From positions 1 through 6,617 of the forward strand of contig JAJXYU010000122.1 of the NCBI GenBank assembly GCA_021780395.1: a stretch of DNA of 6,617 bases, given 5' to 3'. Shown here one piece after another: positions 5,869-6,617 of the stretch (positions are counted from its first letter, which is position 1; each line of letters begins with the position of its first letter). The notes below the pieces were generated by a model. The model saw only the letters and a list, made by a program, of their open reading frames with translations. It ran no database searches and had not been told where the DNA came from. A program made the position numbers and the translations under genes. The DNA is from Pseudomonadota bacterium (GTDB taxonomy: Bacteria > Pseudomonadota > Gammaproteobacteria > Steroidobacterales > Steroidobacteraceae).

Positions 5869-6617
5869 GCGGCGTTCGTCACGCCTGCGATCGCCGCGCG
5901 CAGCTCGCGGGCGGACGCATAGCGGTCGGCCGGCGATTTCGCGAGCAGCCCGGACACGATCGGCTCGTACGCGACGAGCTCCGCCGGGAGCACCGGCACC
6001 GACGCGCGCTTGTGCTTGTAGATCACTTCCATCGCGCTCGATCCCTTGAACGGCTTCTGACCGGTCAGCATTTCGTAGAAGATCACGCCGAGACTGTACA
6101 GATCGCTGCGCTCGTCGATCGGCTCGGCGTGCCCCTGCTCCGGGCTCATGTAGTACGGCGTGCCGAAGATCTCGCGAGCACCGGTCAGATCCGCCTCGAA
6201 CGCGTGTGCCTTCGCGAGGCCGAAGTCGATCAGGCACAGCGACCCATCGGCGCGCAGCATGATGTTCGCCGGCTTCAGGTCCCGGTGCAGCACCCCGACG
6301 GCATGGATCGCCTCGAGCGCGCTCGCGATCTCGTCGAGGTACGCGAGCGCGGTCGCGGGCGCGACCGGTGCCTGCAGACGCCGGCGCAGGTCCCCGGCCG
6401 GAAAGTGCTCCATCGCGATGTACGCGTGGTCGTCTGCGACCCCGAGATCGAATATCCGGACGACGTGTTCATGGCGCAGCCCCGCGACGATCTCGTACTC
6501 CTGGATGAACCGGTCGAAGCCGGCGACCTTGTCGGACACGTCCGGCACCTGGCTGAATACCTTCAGCACCGCGATGCGGCCGGCCCGCTCGCTCTCGGCC
6601 AGATAGATCGCGCACAT
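5865..6617 (-). CDS. Hanks-type serine/threonine protein kinase, N-terminus cut by window edge
   Basis: The 250 visible residues form nearly all of a eukaryotic-like kinase domain that phosphorylates Ser/Thr on target proteins. The glycine-rich loop is cut off at the window edge (IYLAES remains). After it come the ATP-binding Lys19 (IAVLKVF), the helix C Glu40 (FIQEYE), HRDLKPANIM (111-120, catalytic Asp113, Asn118), DFG (131-133), the activation segment ending GTPYYMSPEQ (152-161), SDLYSLGVIFYEMLTG (171-186) and a final DRYASARELR (231-240). All catalytic residues are present, so it should be active. It ends right after the kinase fold, with no transmembrane segment or PASTA domain. Any sensory or receiver domain would have to lie upstream of 6617. 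The ATG at 6617 is probably internal, because the glycine-rich loop must precede it. The stop overlaps the miaE GTG start by 4 nt. The substrate is unknown. Confidence 0.93.
   Translation of the reverse strand: MCAIYLAESERAGRIAVLKVFSQVPDVSDKVAGFDRFIQEYEIVAGLRHEHVVRIFDLGVADDHAYIAMEHFPAGDLRRRLQAPVAPATALAYLDEIASALEAIHAVGVLHRDLKPANIMLRADGSLCLIDFGLAKAHAFEADLTGAREIFGTPYYMSPEQGHAEPIDERSDLYSLGVIFYEMLTGQKPFKGSSAMEVIYKHKRASVPVLPAELVAYEPIVSGLLAKSPADRYASARELRAAIAGVTNAA

Noticed and set aside
5869..6237. N-terminal extension of the miaE frame
   Set aside because: It overlaps the kinase gene in another frame, is Arg-rich and has no MiaE similarity. The GTG at 5868 gives a normal-length MiaE.
1..6617. Mobile elements, CRISPR arrays, integration next to tRNA genes, toxin-antitoxin or phage genes
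   Set aside because: No transposase, integrase, regular repeat array or direct-repeat attachment site was seen. The genes are conserved housekeeping genes with uniform composition.

Overview
This window is a compact stretch of core bacterial chromosome with high G+C and codon use to match. The most likely host is a high-GC gammaproteobacterium. The clues are LpxH, which implies a lipid A-bearing Gram-negative, a MiaE-type tRNA hydroxylase, and the folD / cysS / synthetase / cyclophilin / lpxH gene order. From memory, that order matches Pseudomonas (folD-cysS-glnS, then divergent ppiB-lpxH) and, more loosely, E. coli (lpxH-ppiB-cysS-folD). I cannot name a genus.

Layout, left to right. Positions 1-94 hold the start of a tRNA cluster on the minus strand: a complete tRNA-Pro(UGG), then after 2 nt the first 15 nt of a second tRNA that looks like tRNA-Arg. 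A good sigma70-type promoter for the cluster lies at 155-184. folD (241-1098, +) converges on cysS across a 40-nt gap. cysS (1139-2527, -) lies downstream of gltX (2511-3899, -), and the two overlap by 17 nt. A 35-nt gap separates gltX from a divergent pair: a signal-peptide-bearing cyclophilin (3935-4516, +) and lpxH (4513-5253, +), joined by a GTGA overlap. lpxH runs tail to tail into miaE (5236-5868, -) with an 18-nt overlap. miaE is joined by another GTGA overlap to the upstream Hanks-type Ser/Thr kinase (5865 to the window end, -), whose N-terminus is cut off.

The genes serve translation (tRNA-Pro, tRNA-Arg, CysRS, GluRS, tRNA A37 hydroxylation), one-carbon metabolism (FolD), the cell envelope (LpxH, exported cyclophilin) and signalling (the kinase). 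No stretch over 150 nt lacks a gene, and I see no mobile element, CRISPR array or phage gene. I did not find a clearly new system. The points most worth checking are a GluRS that looks like the GltX2 paralogue in the slot where Pseudomonas has glnS, the coupling of a Ser/Thr kinase to miaE, an apparently near-leaderless gltX, and changed ligand positions in GluRS and LpxH.
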